A stretch of DNA of 12,028 bases from Euryarchaeota archaeon UBA433 (GTDB lineage: Archaea; Thermoplasmatota; Poseidoniia; Poseidoniales; Poseidoniaceae): assembly GCA_002495535.1 (NCBI GenBank), contig DAFX01000002.1:528-12555 (forward strand), read 5' to 3'. Below, in pieces: positions 1-7,491 of the stretch. The translations under genes and the position numbers were made by a program. Each line of letters begins with the position of its first letter. Within the stretch, counting starts at the first letter, position 1. The notes under the pieces were generated by a model. That model searched no databases. It was given only the letters and a program-made list of their open reading frames with translations, and was not told the origin of the DNA.

Positions 1-2856
1 CCAACACACCAGTGGATCGTTCTCAAGATCATAGGTGCTTGAAAGGTTGAACATGACATGTTGTGTTCGTGGAATGATTAATTCAGACCAAGGCGAGAGG
101 GTCGGTTCAACATCGAGCACAATGATTGGTGCTTGATTGATCAGTTCTATGACTCTCTGCTCAGCAACGCAATGCGCAGCATCATCGCAAACGCTCATTG
201 TGATGATATGGATGCCATCGGACAGTTCACAGGACCAATTGTCGTTGATGTTAGCCGTGAACGGTACGCCGTCAGCCGGGCTATTTGGGCCATCCCAACT
301 TACGAGGCAGGAATCTTCGATGTTGCCATCGAGGTCACTGGTCCATGCCCACACAAGAGGATCGTTGTCCAAATCCCAAGAGTGAGAGGCGTTGAACAGA
401 ACGGCGCCTTGGGAAGGGTAGACCATGCTGTCCAACGGTGAGTCCCAAATGACGAATGGAGGTTGATTCTCCAGCGGGAGGACGCAATTGATGAATCGGT
501 CTTGATCGAGGACTACGCTGGTGGTGTTCGAAACGCTGTCGTAGCCACAGTCAATCTCGACCGTGTTGTGGCTCGATGCCCCGGTGTTGGTCCAGCGTTG
601 GCCCACGAAATTTGGCAATTCAACGTAGCCAAGATCGTTGGTCGTTTCCTGCAAGGAGGGTTCAAATGCTGTAAAGTTGGCGTTGACGTTGGCGTTTGGT
701 ATACCGTTGTTGACTGTGTTCACGACCCAAACTGTGATGTCCCAGGCAACATCAATATGGGCTCCTGAAGAGACTGTTGCGAGGCTCAAGTCCACCCCTG
801 AGGGCTGATGCAAGTGGAGAGTGGAAGTGCTGTCAAGCTGCAGAGCATGGGTTCCAGTGGCGTCGGTGAGCGAAGACCAATTGACTTGGCTGTTTTGCAA
901 AAGAATGGTTCCAGTGCACTGGGCGGAGAGGGTGTTACCGTACCCCGAAAGAGCAACATGGTCAATAAGGGTCAAACAGGTATTGGCACCAGACAACTCA
1001 GTTCTGCTGAGGCTGGAGGGATAGTTTCCATTGTTATCGGCGTTCCATTCTATGCCACTGTGGTTTCCAGACATGGTGAGTGAATCCAAATTTGCTGCCG
1101 CCCCAACCAGGGAGACTGCTGGAACGGTTGGGCCCTCAGCGGCAATGGTCGCTCCAATTACATTAGCCCGTCCACCTTGTTGACCGAGCGTTAAGCCTTG
1201 GTTGTCAATCAACAAGGCTGGTTGTGACGGGTCGTTGTCGTGTAAATTCAAATCATACAGCCATAGGTCAACAGAATTCATTGCATAGATACCTGAGCCC
1301 TGAGACCCTGTTACGGTGCAGCTGCGACAGGTGACATCGCCCGAAGAAGATTCGATATCGTTGGATTTTTCATAGAATAAACCTGCACGATCCCCAAGTG
1401 AAGACGTTGCGGGGTCACCACCGTTATTTGTTGCTGTCAGGTTCGAGAACGTCACATAGCGTGCATCATAGACGTGAGCGCCAGATTGACCGTTGTCCGA
1501 GAGATTGAGCCCGTCGACAATCACCGTTGCCTTATCGATAAACAATCCATCCTTGGTGTTGTTATGAAGGTGCCAATCGCTGCCCTGCATAGCACCTCCA
1601 GAGGTTGAAGAAACGCCCGGGCCAACTGAACCGGAAACCGTTAACCCGTCGAAGTGAGGGGCGAAGTAGGAAGAGCGGACGGCCACTCCTGACTCATGAG
1701 GTCCTTGGCCGGGATCCCCCGAATCAAGAACCGTGAGGTTTCGGAAGGTGGTGGAACTGTCAACAAAATAAAGTCGGACACCGACTGTGGTCGAGGATTC
1801 AACCAGGGTGTTTTCGAACCATGCCCCCGTGGCGTTGACATCGATGGCTGCAAAGCCGATGTTCGAGGTTGTGGCTCCTGTTCCACCGGTGCCTCGAACC
1901 GTGAGGTTGGTGAAATCCGCGGTTTCATAATTGGTGTAATTGGAGTGGTTCAACTTGTCGACATAGACACCCCTGTACATGGAATTGGACACGGTAGTGT
2001 CCTTGACAACCGCACGGGTATAGCCGCTGTCATCTGCATGGCGGATCACGATTCCGTTATCGGATTTGTCGATGGTGAGGTTGGTGAGCAGAGGTTGACT
2101 GTCCTCGACCCAAACTCCTGCTGCCATGGCCCAAGTGGAACCGCTAATGTTGTCCATGACAATGTTACGTAACAGGCCACCTGAACCACCCCAGATGTTG
2201 ATGGCACGGGTAAGATGATCGGTGAAGTAAGCTCTATCGAGGATTGGGGTTGATCCCGCACCAATTGAAAGGCCAAGTCCGTAGCGCCAATCGTTTTGGA
2301 ACGGTACCATGCGGCCGGCTTGGTCGATGTAGAGGTCTCGAATCACGGGTGAAGCGCTGTTAAACAAATCGATACCAACTCGATCAGGATTGATGATGGT
2401 GAGGTTGGAAAAGGAGGGGTTGCTTCCAAAGACAGTAACACCATAGATGCCGTCCTCAATGGTCAGGTTGTCAACAACCGAACCTCTCGAATTTGAACTG
2501 CTGTTGAATTGAAGTCCTTCATGGTCGGAAGAAGCAAAGGAATACATCACGACGGGGCAAATTCCCGTGCCTTCAACCGTGATGCGTCCTTCAACATATA
2601 TTCGTGCACCGGCACCCATTTCGATTTGAGTGCAAGCGCTGACGATGAGTTCATCGAACACAGCAACAGTGTATGAAGAAGTGACAGTGACGGTTCCAGA
2701 CCATGTCGTTTGAGCACGCGCAGAAGTCGTTTTCGCCTGATTTGGTTCTCCTTCGAATGGTTCGGATGCTGCGGGGGCCATGGTTGCAAATGGCATACAA
2801 AGGAGCAAACCTACGAGCATCAAAGCTGACCAATGACGATTCAACAAGTCACTCAT
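1..2856 (-). CDS. Giant secreted beta-helix/PKD surface protein (C-terminus missing, off left edge)
   Basis: The frame is open for 952 codons from ATG at 2856 to the window edge, where no stop has been reached, so this is the N-terminal part only. Residues 1-30 form a signal peptide: an NRH segment, the hydrophobic core ALMLVGLLLCMPFA, then an Ala-rich cleavage zone near APAASEP. Residues about 115-690 read as a right-handed parallel beta-helix (pectate-lyase/NosD-like): short strands alternate with Asn/Asp/Gly turns, and phrases such as NLTI, NLTV, GVYV and GLFI recur. Residues about 700-795 look like a beta-sandwich with a carboxypeptidase-regulatory-like strand pattern. From about 797 there is a PKD/Ig-like domain (LFNASHSWDLDNDPLVWAW), and a second begins near 907 (MFNLSSTYDLENDPLVCW). 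The protein is probably exported and displayed on the cell surface, perhaps for polysaccharide binding or adhesion. I see no catalytic site. The fold call is strong; the role is unknown. Confidence 0.86.
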   Translation of the reverse strand, partial: MSDLLNRHWSALMLVGLLLCMPFATMAPAASEPFEGEPNQAKTTSARAQTTWSGTVTVTSSYTVAVFDELIVSACTQIEMGAGARIYVEGRITVEGTGICPVVMYSFASSDHEGLQFNSSSNSRGSVVDNLTIEDGIYGVTVFGSNPSFSNLTIINPDRVGIDLFNSASPVIRDLYIDQAGRMVPFQNDWRYGLGLSIGAGSTPILDRAYFTDHLTRAINIWGGSGGLLRNIVMDNISGSTWAMAAGVWVEDSQPLLTNLTIDKSDNGIVIRHADDSGYTRAVVKDTTVSNSMYRGVYVDKLNHSNYTNYETADFTNLTVRGTGGTGATTSNIGFAAIDVNATGAWFENTLVESSTTVGVRLYFVDSSTTFRNLTVLDSGDPGQGPHESGVAVRSSYFAPHFDGLTVSGSVGPGVSSTSGGAMQGSDWHLHNNTKDGLFIDKATVIVDGLNLSDNGQSGAHVYDARYVTFSNLTATNNGGDPATSSLGDRAGLFYEKSNDIESSSGDVTCRSCTVTGSQGSGIYAMNSVDLWLYDLNLHDNDPSQPALLIDNQGLTLGQQGGRANVIGATIAAEGPTVPAVSLVGAAANLDSLTMSGNHSGIEWNADNNGNYPSSLSRTELSGANTCLTLIDHVALSGYGNTLSAQCTGTILLQNSQVNWSSLTDATGTHALQLDSTSTLHLHQPSGVDLSLATVSSGAHIDVAWDITVWVVNTVNNGIPNANVNANFTAFEPSLQETTNDLGYVELPNFVGQRWTNTGASSHNTVEIDCGYDSVSNTTSVVLDQDRFINCVLPLENQPPFVIWDSPLDSMVYPSQGAVLFNASHSWDLDNDPLVWAWTSDLDGNIEDSCLVSWDGPNSPADGVPFTANINDNWSCELSDGIHIITMSVCDDAAHCVAEQRVIELINQAPIIVLDVEPTLSPWSELIIPRTQHVMFNLSSTYDLENDPLVCW

Positions 2857-2973
2857 ACTTGCAGGTCCATGCAATCGCACTTCAAGGATTCGGCTTCATG
2901 GACGCCATTGCTGTTTGAGCAGGGCGTGATTTTAGTTCGCAACCAATAAGGCTGGTCTGGCTTTGGACGGTTT
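2857..2973. promoter_or_regulatory. Divergent promoter region, beta-helix protein / RAM gene 1
   Basis: This is the only non-coding DNA between two divergent genes. For the plus-strand RAM gene, CAATAAG at 2944-2950 lies 24-30 bases before the ATG at 2974. That is the spacing expected for an archaeal TATA box driving a leaderless transcript, and no Shine-Dalgarno precedes this start. For the minus-strand gene, an A/T-rich ACTAAAATC element (read on the minus strand, about 2930-2938) lies roughly 75 bases before the ATG and would give a short leader. A perfect 7-base inverted repeat also sits here and is listed separately. Both promoter calls rest on weak matches to the consensus. Confidence 0.35.
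2865..2903. repeat. 7-bp inverted repeat upstream of the beta-helix gene
   Basis: GTCCATG (2865-2871) is matched by its perfect reverse complement CATGGAC (2897-2903), with 25 bases between the arms. The repeat lies 9 to 47 bases upstream of the beta-helix gene start. The arm centres are 32 bases apart, about three helical turns, so a dimeric regulator could reach both. A repeat of this size and spacing can also arise by chance in a region this long. Confidence 0.35.
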
Positions 2974-3207
2974 ATGCCTGAGGCGTTTGTCCTGTTCAAA
3001 ACGTTGCCATCTCATGAGCGAGAAGTCTATCTCGCCCTGTCCGGGCATCAGGCGATTGCTGAAGTTCATGCCCTTTATGGTGAATTTGATCTCCTTGTTA
3101 GGGTGAGTTCAGAAAACGCTGCAGCGTTGACATCAATGCTAATGAGAGAATTTCGACAAATATCAGGTGTTAAAGAAACACAAACGCTGATTGCGGTTGA
3201 ATACTGA
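2974..3207 (+). CDS. Stand-alone Lrp/AsnC ligand-binding (RAM) domain protein, copy 1
   Basis: This 77-residue protein is a bare RAM (regulation of amino-acid metabolism) domain, the ligand-binding half of Lrp/AsnC regulators, with no helix-turn-helix. Visible features are the first strand AFVLFKT, a helix (EREVYLALSG), the family's signature loop ALYGEFDLLVRV at about residues 33-44, a second helix and the final strand TQTLIAVEY. Family members are alpha/beta ferredoxin-like and form dimers that assemble into higher rings, binding amino acids at the interfaces. The signature YGEFDLL is intact. The ATG at 2974 has no Shine-Dalgarno and a TATA-like element about 27 bases upstream, which suits leaderless expression. 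It is followed after 9 bases by a paralogue of identical length, so the two are almost certainly co-transcribed. It could act as a co-effector for full-length Lrp regulators encoded elsewhere; that is inference. Confidence 0.87.
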   Translation: MPEAFVLFKTLPSHEREVYLALSGHQAIAEVHALYGEFDLLVRVSSENAAALTSMLMREFRQISGVKETQTLIAVEY

Positions 3208-3212
3208 GGTGA
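3206..3212 (+). promoter_or_regulatory. Shine-Dalgarno of RAM gene 2
   Basis: GAGGTGA overlaps the TGA stop of the first RAM gene and sits four bases before the ATG at 3217. It is the clearest ribosome-binding site in the window. It fits an internal cistron of an operon, whereas the first genes of transcripts here lack such sites. Confidence 0.7.
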
Positions 3213-3216
3213 ACAC

Positions 3217-3450
3217 ATGGCTATTGGATTTGTATTGATCACCACCCAACCGGGACGAGAGCACGATGTCCGAGCGGCACTCGATGGCATTGAATTTGTC
3301 ACAGATCGGTGGATGTTATTCGGTGAGTACGATTTGATCGCACGGGTTCAGGCCGATGATGAATACACCTTGACGCGCTGCATTGTCGAAGAAATTCGAG
3401 TCATTGAGGGCATTGCTGATACCAAGACCTTGATCGGTGCTGAACTCTGA
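3217..3450 (+). CDS. Stand-alone Lrp/AsnC ligand-binding (RAM) domain protein, copy 2
   Basis: This second 77-residue RAM-only protein aligns with its upstream neighbour over the full length without gaps; counting by eye gives about 29 of 77 identical residues. Shared positions include the FVL strand, the signature loop MLFGEYDLIARV at residues about 33-44, and the final strand TKTLIGAEL. There is no DNA-binding domain. The start is well supported by the GAGGTGA ribosome-binding site four bases upstream, and the 9-base gap to the first gene implies one transcript. The pair probably arose by tandem duplication and may form a hetero-oligomer, with a ligand site at the interface as in the Lrp family. 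The ligand cannot be read from the sequence. Its TGA stop directly abuts the stop of the convergent STAND gene. Confidence 0.87.
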   Translation: MAIGFVLITTQPGREHDVRAALDGIEFVTDRWMLFGEYDLIARVQADDEYTLTRCIVEEIRVIEGIADTKTLIGAEL

Positions 3451-3466
3451 TCACAATAAGGTGTGA
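3451..3466. repeat. Small inverted repeat at convergent junction 1
   Basis: TCACA and TGTGA form a perfect 5-base stem around a 6-base spacer (ATAAGG). It starts on the first base after the stop codon of RAM gene 2 and lies inside the last codons of the STAND gene. No T-tract follows on either strand, so it is not a typical archaeal terminator. It is short enough to be chance alone and is noted because the other two convergent junctions have similar repeats. Confidence 0.3.
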
Positions 3467-5661
3467 AGTTGAGTTTCCAGCGCCTTTGCCGCACGTGGGC
3501 ACCCTGCTGAACGGTGTTGAGTTATGGCCTCTCGCAATGCGATTCGACGCATTTTAGGATGGAGTTTCGCTTTGCAAGTCCACCAGCGGGCGTGAAGTCG
3601 GTGCAGGGTAGCGCTTGAGGTGGAGGTTTTGGGTTCCGCTATGCTCGCAAAAATTTCTGTGGCTTTGATGGTGTCTCGTTCGGCAGTATGCTCCACTAAG
3701 GACAGACGGAGTGCATCCGCTCGGATGGGGTTGCTTTGTTGTTCAATCGCTTCTTGAATCGCGCTGATGCTGGCACTGAATTCTTGTTCCGTCGTGGCTT
3801 GAAGCATGCTGGCTTTTGCAGCCATAGCCTGCAACAAAGGTTCGGTCAAACCGCCGATACCGGCGAGAGAGGCCCTTAAGCGAGCTGCTTTTTCAAATTC
3901 CAATTCGCGCAAGGCAAGAGCGTGTTGAATCATGGACATAGCGACCAGTGTCACAGAGCGTTCTTCGGGATTGTTCTCTGGGATCACCACGTTTGACAGA
4001 TACTCCTTGACCGTGGTGGCAAGTTCCGGATCTGTTTGCCCAAACACGCAATCGTCCAGTCGCCTGGACGCTGCAGCAAGTGCCATGCGGTTGGCATCTT
4101 TTTGATTGCCCGAGGCAAGCCCGGCATCGATGATTTTGTCAGCGTCTTGAATTCGCCCTTCTAACATCGCCAATCCGAGCGCCAAATGACGAGATTCTGC
4201 TTCATCTTCGACGCTGTCCAAATGACGGCGGACATGGTCTGGTTCGCATCTTTCAATGGCCACCTTTCCCGCTAAGTAATGGAGATGGGAGGGCATTGAA
4301 GAGACTTTGATCGCTTGTTCAAGGAGCACCGAAAAGGCTCCTGAATGTGTCTCAAGCAAGCGTTCCATCTCCGCATCGAGTTGGGTGTCAATGCCCTCAT
4401 CCATGCTTGCAATTCGATGGTAAAGCAAAATCACTTGATCTTCAGCAGTTTCTGCAAAGCATTCCCAATGTTCAACCGCCGCGCGATGCAAATGACGCTT
4501 CGTGTCGTCGTCGAGGGCTGAGCGGCGCACATTACGAACCAAGTGTTGAATTTCCATTTTCTCGAGGTTCGCGGTCCATCGCAAAAACGCATAGTCGTCA
4601 AGGGTTCCAACAACATCGGCATCGAACGCCTTGTTCGCTTCGATTGGCATTGGAACCATCACGATGTGATCAAGTCCGATACGCGTCGAATTGTCGAGGG
4701 TGGAAAGGACCACATTTTCGACATAGGATTGGACATCTGCACCTGCTTCGGGAAGTGGAGTACCTTCTTCGTGCAGTAAAATGGCAAGTGGATGCCCGCC
4801 CAGGCTCTCTGCAATGTGCAACCTCTCGGCCTCCTTCATTGAATCACCAAGCAAGAGGGCTGCGTCTTTGACATCAAGGGAAGGCACGGCAATCCTTGGC
4901 AGCATTTCTGGGAACGAGAGAGGTTCTCGCCCGATCAGCAACATATGGGCTGCTTCCTCTTGGTCGAGGTGTTGACAAAACGAACGGATAGCCGCAATAT
5001 GCCGTTCGGGGATGAGGTGTGCATCGTCGATGACCAACACATCACCTTTGCACTTTAGAGCAGCATAATCTGCGAGTGCCTGATTGTTTTTTGGCAAAGG
5101 ACCAGCAAAACCCCATTGTTCACAGAGGTGGTGTAAATCAGTGAATTCACCAACTTCAGCCCAACGAACGGAGGTACCAGACTCAAGCAGTTGTTCGCTG
5201 ATGAGGCCCCCAACGGTGGTTTTCCCAATCCCGGGAAGGCCACTCAAGATCATACAGTGCTGATTTTTGATTTCTTCAATGACTTGAGCAGCGAAATGGT
5301 GCCGGCCGTGCACTTCTCCCAAAAACGGCAAGGCTCCAAACGCTTTGCCACGGGTGGTTTTTTTGGGCTTTTTGATATCACCAAGCTCCTCGAGAGTTTT
5401 CCGACCTTTCTCTGTGATGTGGTAGACATGCCTGCGCCTTGAACCACCACCGATCACGTGAGCTTTGCGTTTGAACACGAGCCCGTCACTTTCGAGGCTA
5501 TTCAGAGGGGCATTGAGAGCACTGCGGACAACACCTAACGCTTCACTGATGCCTGGTAAGGAAAGGTGGCGAGTCACATCCCATGCCTTTTCCATGGTTG
5601 CTGAGTAGCCACCCAGCCAGCGCAAAATACGCTCTTGAGGAGCAGTGATGCTTCCAACCAT
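3451..5661 (-). CDS. Winged-helix STAND-family NTPase regulator with C-terminal helical repeats
   Basis: This 736-residue protein has three parts. Residues 1-90 form a winged helix like those of MarR/PadR-type regulators: the recognition region is near ALGVVRSALNAPLNSLESDG, and a basic wing (GGGSRRRHVYHITEKG) is followed by a helix. A basic linker (KKPKKTTRGK, 97-106) leads to an LPFLGEVHGR motif resembling the entry motif of STAND ATPases. The NTPase domain has Walker A GLPGIGKTT (141-149), Walker B VLVIDDAH (208-215), a sensor-like LLIGR (241-245) and the STAND GxP motif GGHPLAI (288-294). Residues about 380-736 are helical and Ala/Leu/Glu-rich, like TPR repeats, and would serve as the sensing or scaffold arm. 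By family logic it is an ATP-switched transcription regulator that binds DNA when a signal is sensed. The gene is divergent from uvrC and shares a 102-bp promoter region with it. Signal and targets are unknown. Confidence 0.86.
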   Translation of the reverse strand: MVGSITAPQERILRWLGGYSATMEKAWDVTRHLSLPGISEALGVVRSALNAPLNSLESDGLVFKRKAHVIGGGSRRRHVYHITEKGRKTLEELGDIKKPKKTTRGKAFGALPFLGEVHGRHHFAAQVIEEIKNQHCMILSGLPGIGKTTVGGLISEQLLESGTSVRWAEVGEFTDLHHLCEQWGFAGPLPKNNQALADYAALKCKGDVLVIDDAHLIPERHIAAIRSFCQHLDQEEAAHMLLIGREPLSFPEMLPRIAVPSLDVKDAALLLGDSMKEAERLHIAESLGGHPLAILLHEEGTPLPEAGADVQSYVENVVLSTLDNSTRIGLDHIVMVPMPIEANKAFDADVVGTLDDYAFLRWTANLEKMEIQHLVRNVRRSALDDDTKRHLHRAAVEHWECFAETAEDQVILLYHRIASMDEGIDTQLDAEMERLLETHSGAFSVLLEQAIKVSSMPSHLHYLAGKVAIERCEPDHVRRHLDSVEDEAESRHLALGLAMLEGRIQDADKIIDAGLASGNQKDANRMALAAASRRLDDCVFGQTDPELATTVKEYLSNVVIPENNPEERSVTLVAMSMIQHALALRELEFEKAARLRASLAGIGGLTEPLLQAMAAKASMLQATTEQEFSASISAIQEAIEQQSNPIRADALRLSLVEHTAERDTIKATEIFASIAEPKTSTSSATLHRLHARWWTCKAKLHPKMRRIALREAITQHRSAGCPRAAKALETQLHTLL

Positions 5662-5763
5662 ACCTTATCGCATGATGGCGCTCCTTTCTAACCACCGCTT
5701 TTCTTGCATCATTGTTGATTGCACAAGGGGTTCCTTTTTTTGGGACGGCATCGAGCAAAGGGC
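5662..5763. promoter_or_regulatory. Divergent promoter region, STAND regulator / uvrC
   Basis: These 102 bases separate the starts of the STAND gene and uvrC and hold both promoters. About 28 bases before the uvrC ATG lies a run of seven T (5735-5741), the only A/T-rich stretch at TATA distance. For the STAND gene, TTAGAAAG read on the minus strand, about 23-30 bases before its ATG, is a possible but poor TATA match. An imperfect dyad, TGCATCA (5705-5711) and TGATTGCA (5716-5723), lies between them and could be an operator. All element calls are weak; the divergent arrangement itself is clear. Confidence 0.35.
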
Positions 5764-7491
5764 ATGCCTGTCACCCTCGCTTCGGTGGATTTCCCCAAGC
5801 GACCAGGGGTGTACTTGTTCAAAACCAGTCAAGGACGAGTGCTTTATGTTGGCAAGGCAACCAAATTGAACGAACGAATTCGTTCCTATTTCGCCACCAC
5901 CCCCGACCGTCAAATGATTCCAGAACTGGTGAAGCGTTCAGATGATGTGGAATGCATTGTCACCAATTCTCCTGAAGAGGCACTGATCCTCGAACGGCAA
6001 TTGATTCGACAGCATAAACCACGTTACAACTCGATGTTAAAGGACGACAAGTCCTACCCTTACCTCGTGTTAACTAAAGAAGAAATTCCGCGGATTATGT
6101 ACACCAGGCACCCTCCAAAGGACAGTTTGAGATGGGGTCCGTTTCCGAATGCAAGCGCTGCGAAACAGGTCATGCAGTTGTTGCGGAGGCAGTTTGGCAT
6201 CCGTGATTGCAAGGAACTCCTTCCACAAGGCTGTTTGTCCATGCACATTGGATTGTGCGCAGGCCCTTGTATCGATGCCACTGGATATGATGAACGAGTC
6301 AACACCGCAAGAAGGGTGCTCAACGGCGATGCTGCTGCACTGCTAGAAGAACTTGCAGTCCATATGGACCAAGCAAGTGAAAACATGGAATTCGAGCAAG
6401 CAGCAGCCCATCGCGACACCATTCGTGCCGTACGCGCAACCACAGGCCAACATGTTGTTTCAAGCAAAGTCTACCGAGATTGTGACGCCATAGGCATCGC
6501 AGCTCGAGGAGAAATGGCCGCAGTTGTGGTGATGCATGCCGACCAAGGCGTCGTCAAGGGGCAAGAGGTGTGGCCTATGGTCCATCGAGGCGATCTTGGG
6601 GAAACTGTGGCCCAATTTGTTGCTGAGCACTATGCAAACCGCCGCCCTCCTCGGTTGTTGTTGACCCCAACACCATTGCTCGATGGGGTTGAGGAATGGC
6701 TGTGCACTCGCCGGGATGCAAAAGTCGAGGTCCGAACCCCACTACGAGGCGATTTAGTGACGCTGTTGACCCTCGCTCGACAAAATGCTGACATCCAAAT
6801 GACAAGGTTGGCCAACGCAACAAGCGGGTCGCTTGAACAGCGCGCTGCGAACGAAGGGGCGGCCTTATTGGGCATGGAACAACTCAATCACATCGTCTGT
6901 TTTGACATGGCGCAATTGCTCGGAGATGAGCGAGTAGGGGCGAGTGTGACATTGAGAAATGGCAGACCTGCAAAAAAAGAATATCGAACTTATACTGTCA
7001 AAACTGACGCAATGGATGATTTGAGAATGATGAGGGAAGTTGTTGAACGGTGGCTAAAGCGACAAGACACGTGGCCAGATTTGTTGCTGATCGACGGTGG
7101 AGAAACGCATTTGTCAACCATAACTGCCTTGCTCAAGGAACACGAAGTTCTTGGTGAATTTGAATTGGCAGCGTTGGCCAAAAGGGAAGAGACCGTTCAC
7201 CGAAACGGGCATGAACCACTGATCCTCGATCGAAAGGGGCGGGTCATGGTGCACGCTAGAGATGAGGCACACCGCTTTGTCAACACCTTCCACAGAAAGC
7301 GAAGAGGGCGAAGCAGAATGGCGGATCCGCTTGAACAAGTCGAGGGGTTGGGTGCTAAAAAAATGCAAAATTTACTCCGGCATTTTGGAGGACGGCAGGG
7401 CATTCAACACGCTTCTGCGGACAACCTGATGACCGTACCTGGTATCGGTCCTGCTCTGGCTAATCGCATTTACGAAGCGCTTCACTCTTGA
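5764..7491 (+). CDS. uvrC: UvrABC excinuclease subunit C
   Basis: This is the nuclease of nucleotide excision repair; it makes both incisions flanking a lesion after UvrA and UvrB have marked it. I start at ATG 5764 (575 aa): residues from PKRPGVYLF match the normal UvrC N-terminus, while the frame extends upstream only to a TTG at 5719. The N-terminal GIY-YIG nuclease shows GVY (15-17), YVG (28-30), Arg38 and Glu77, the expected catalytic set for the 3' cut. Four cysteines at 149, 157, 165 and 169 match the [4Fe-4S]-type Cys cluster reported for bacterial UvrC. A UVR motif for UvrB binding lies at about 193-227. The RNase H-like domain for the 5' cut follows, with Asp381 (CFDMAQ), Asp418/419, Asp444 (LLLIDGGETH) and His503. 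Two helix-hairpin-helix motifs close the protein (VEGLGAKKM, VPGIGPALANRI). All key residues are present. uvrA and uvrB are not in the window. Confidence 0.98.
   Translation: MPVTLASVDFPKRPGVYLFKTSQGRVLYVGKATKLNERIRSYFATTPDRQMIPELVKRSDDVECIVTNSPEEALILERQLIRQHKPRYNSMLKDDKSYPYLVLTKEEIPRIMYTRHPPKDSLRWGPFPNASAAKQVMQLLRRQFGIRDCKELLPQGCLSMHIGLCAGPCIDATGYDERVNTARRVLNGDAAALLEELAVHMDQASENMEFEQAAAHRDTIRAVRATTGQHVVSSKVYRDCDAIGIAARGEMAAVVVMHADQGVVKGQEVWPMVHRGDLGETVAQFVAEHYANRRPPRLLLTPTPLLDGVEEWLCTRRDAKVEVRTPLRGDLVTLLTLARQNADIQMTRLANATSGSLEQRAANEGAALLGMEQLNHIVCFDMAQLLGDERVGASVTLRNGRPAKKEYRTYTVKTDAMDDLRMMREVVERWLKRQDTWPDLLLIDGGETHLSTITALLKEHEVLGEFELAALAKREETVHRNGHEPLILDRKGRVMVHARDEAHRFVNTFHRKRRGRSRMADPLEQVEGLGAKKMQNLLRHFGGRQGIQHASADNLMTVPGIGPALANRIYEALHS

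Noticed and set aside
1696..2172. 158-codon plus-strand open frame with a glycine/valine-rich product
   Set aside because: It lies antisense to the beta-helix gene, whose strand and frame give an uninterrupted 952 codons with a signal peptide and regular beta-helix repeats. Its composition is the shadow of those repeats.
1600..2500. Repeated GAGGTTGG/GTGAGGTT-like words suggesting a CRISPR or tandem array
   Set aside because: The words are codons for the recurring Asn-Leu-Thr strands of the beta-helix on the minus strand. Spacing is irregular and no constant repeat unit exists.
4347..4871. 174-codon plus-strand open frame
   Set aside because: It is antisense to the STAND regulator within the conserved helical and NTPase region. 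The product is rich in Arg, Ser, Pro and His, as typical of shadow frames.
5735..5741. T7 run as a terminator
   Set aside because: No plus-strand gene lies upstream to be terminated; the neighbouring gene is divergent. It is better placed as the A/T-rich part of the uvrC promoter.
5719..5763. N-terminal extension of uvrC from a TTG
   Set aside because: The extra 15 residues do not resemble UvrC, whose conserved N-terminus begins just after the ATG at 5764, and the extension would overlap the candidate promoter.
6060..6467. 135-codon minus-strand open frame
   Set aside because: It lies wholly inside uvrC, antisense to the cysteine-cluster and UVR-motif region. The translation is an unstructured Ser/Ala/Cys mix.
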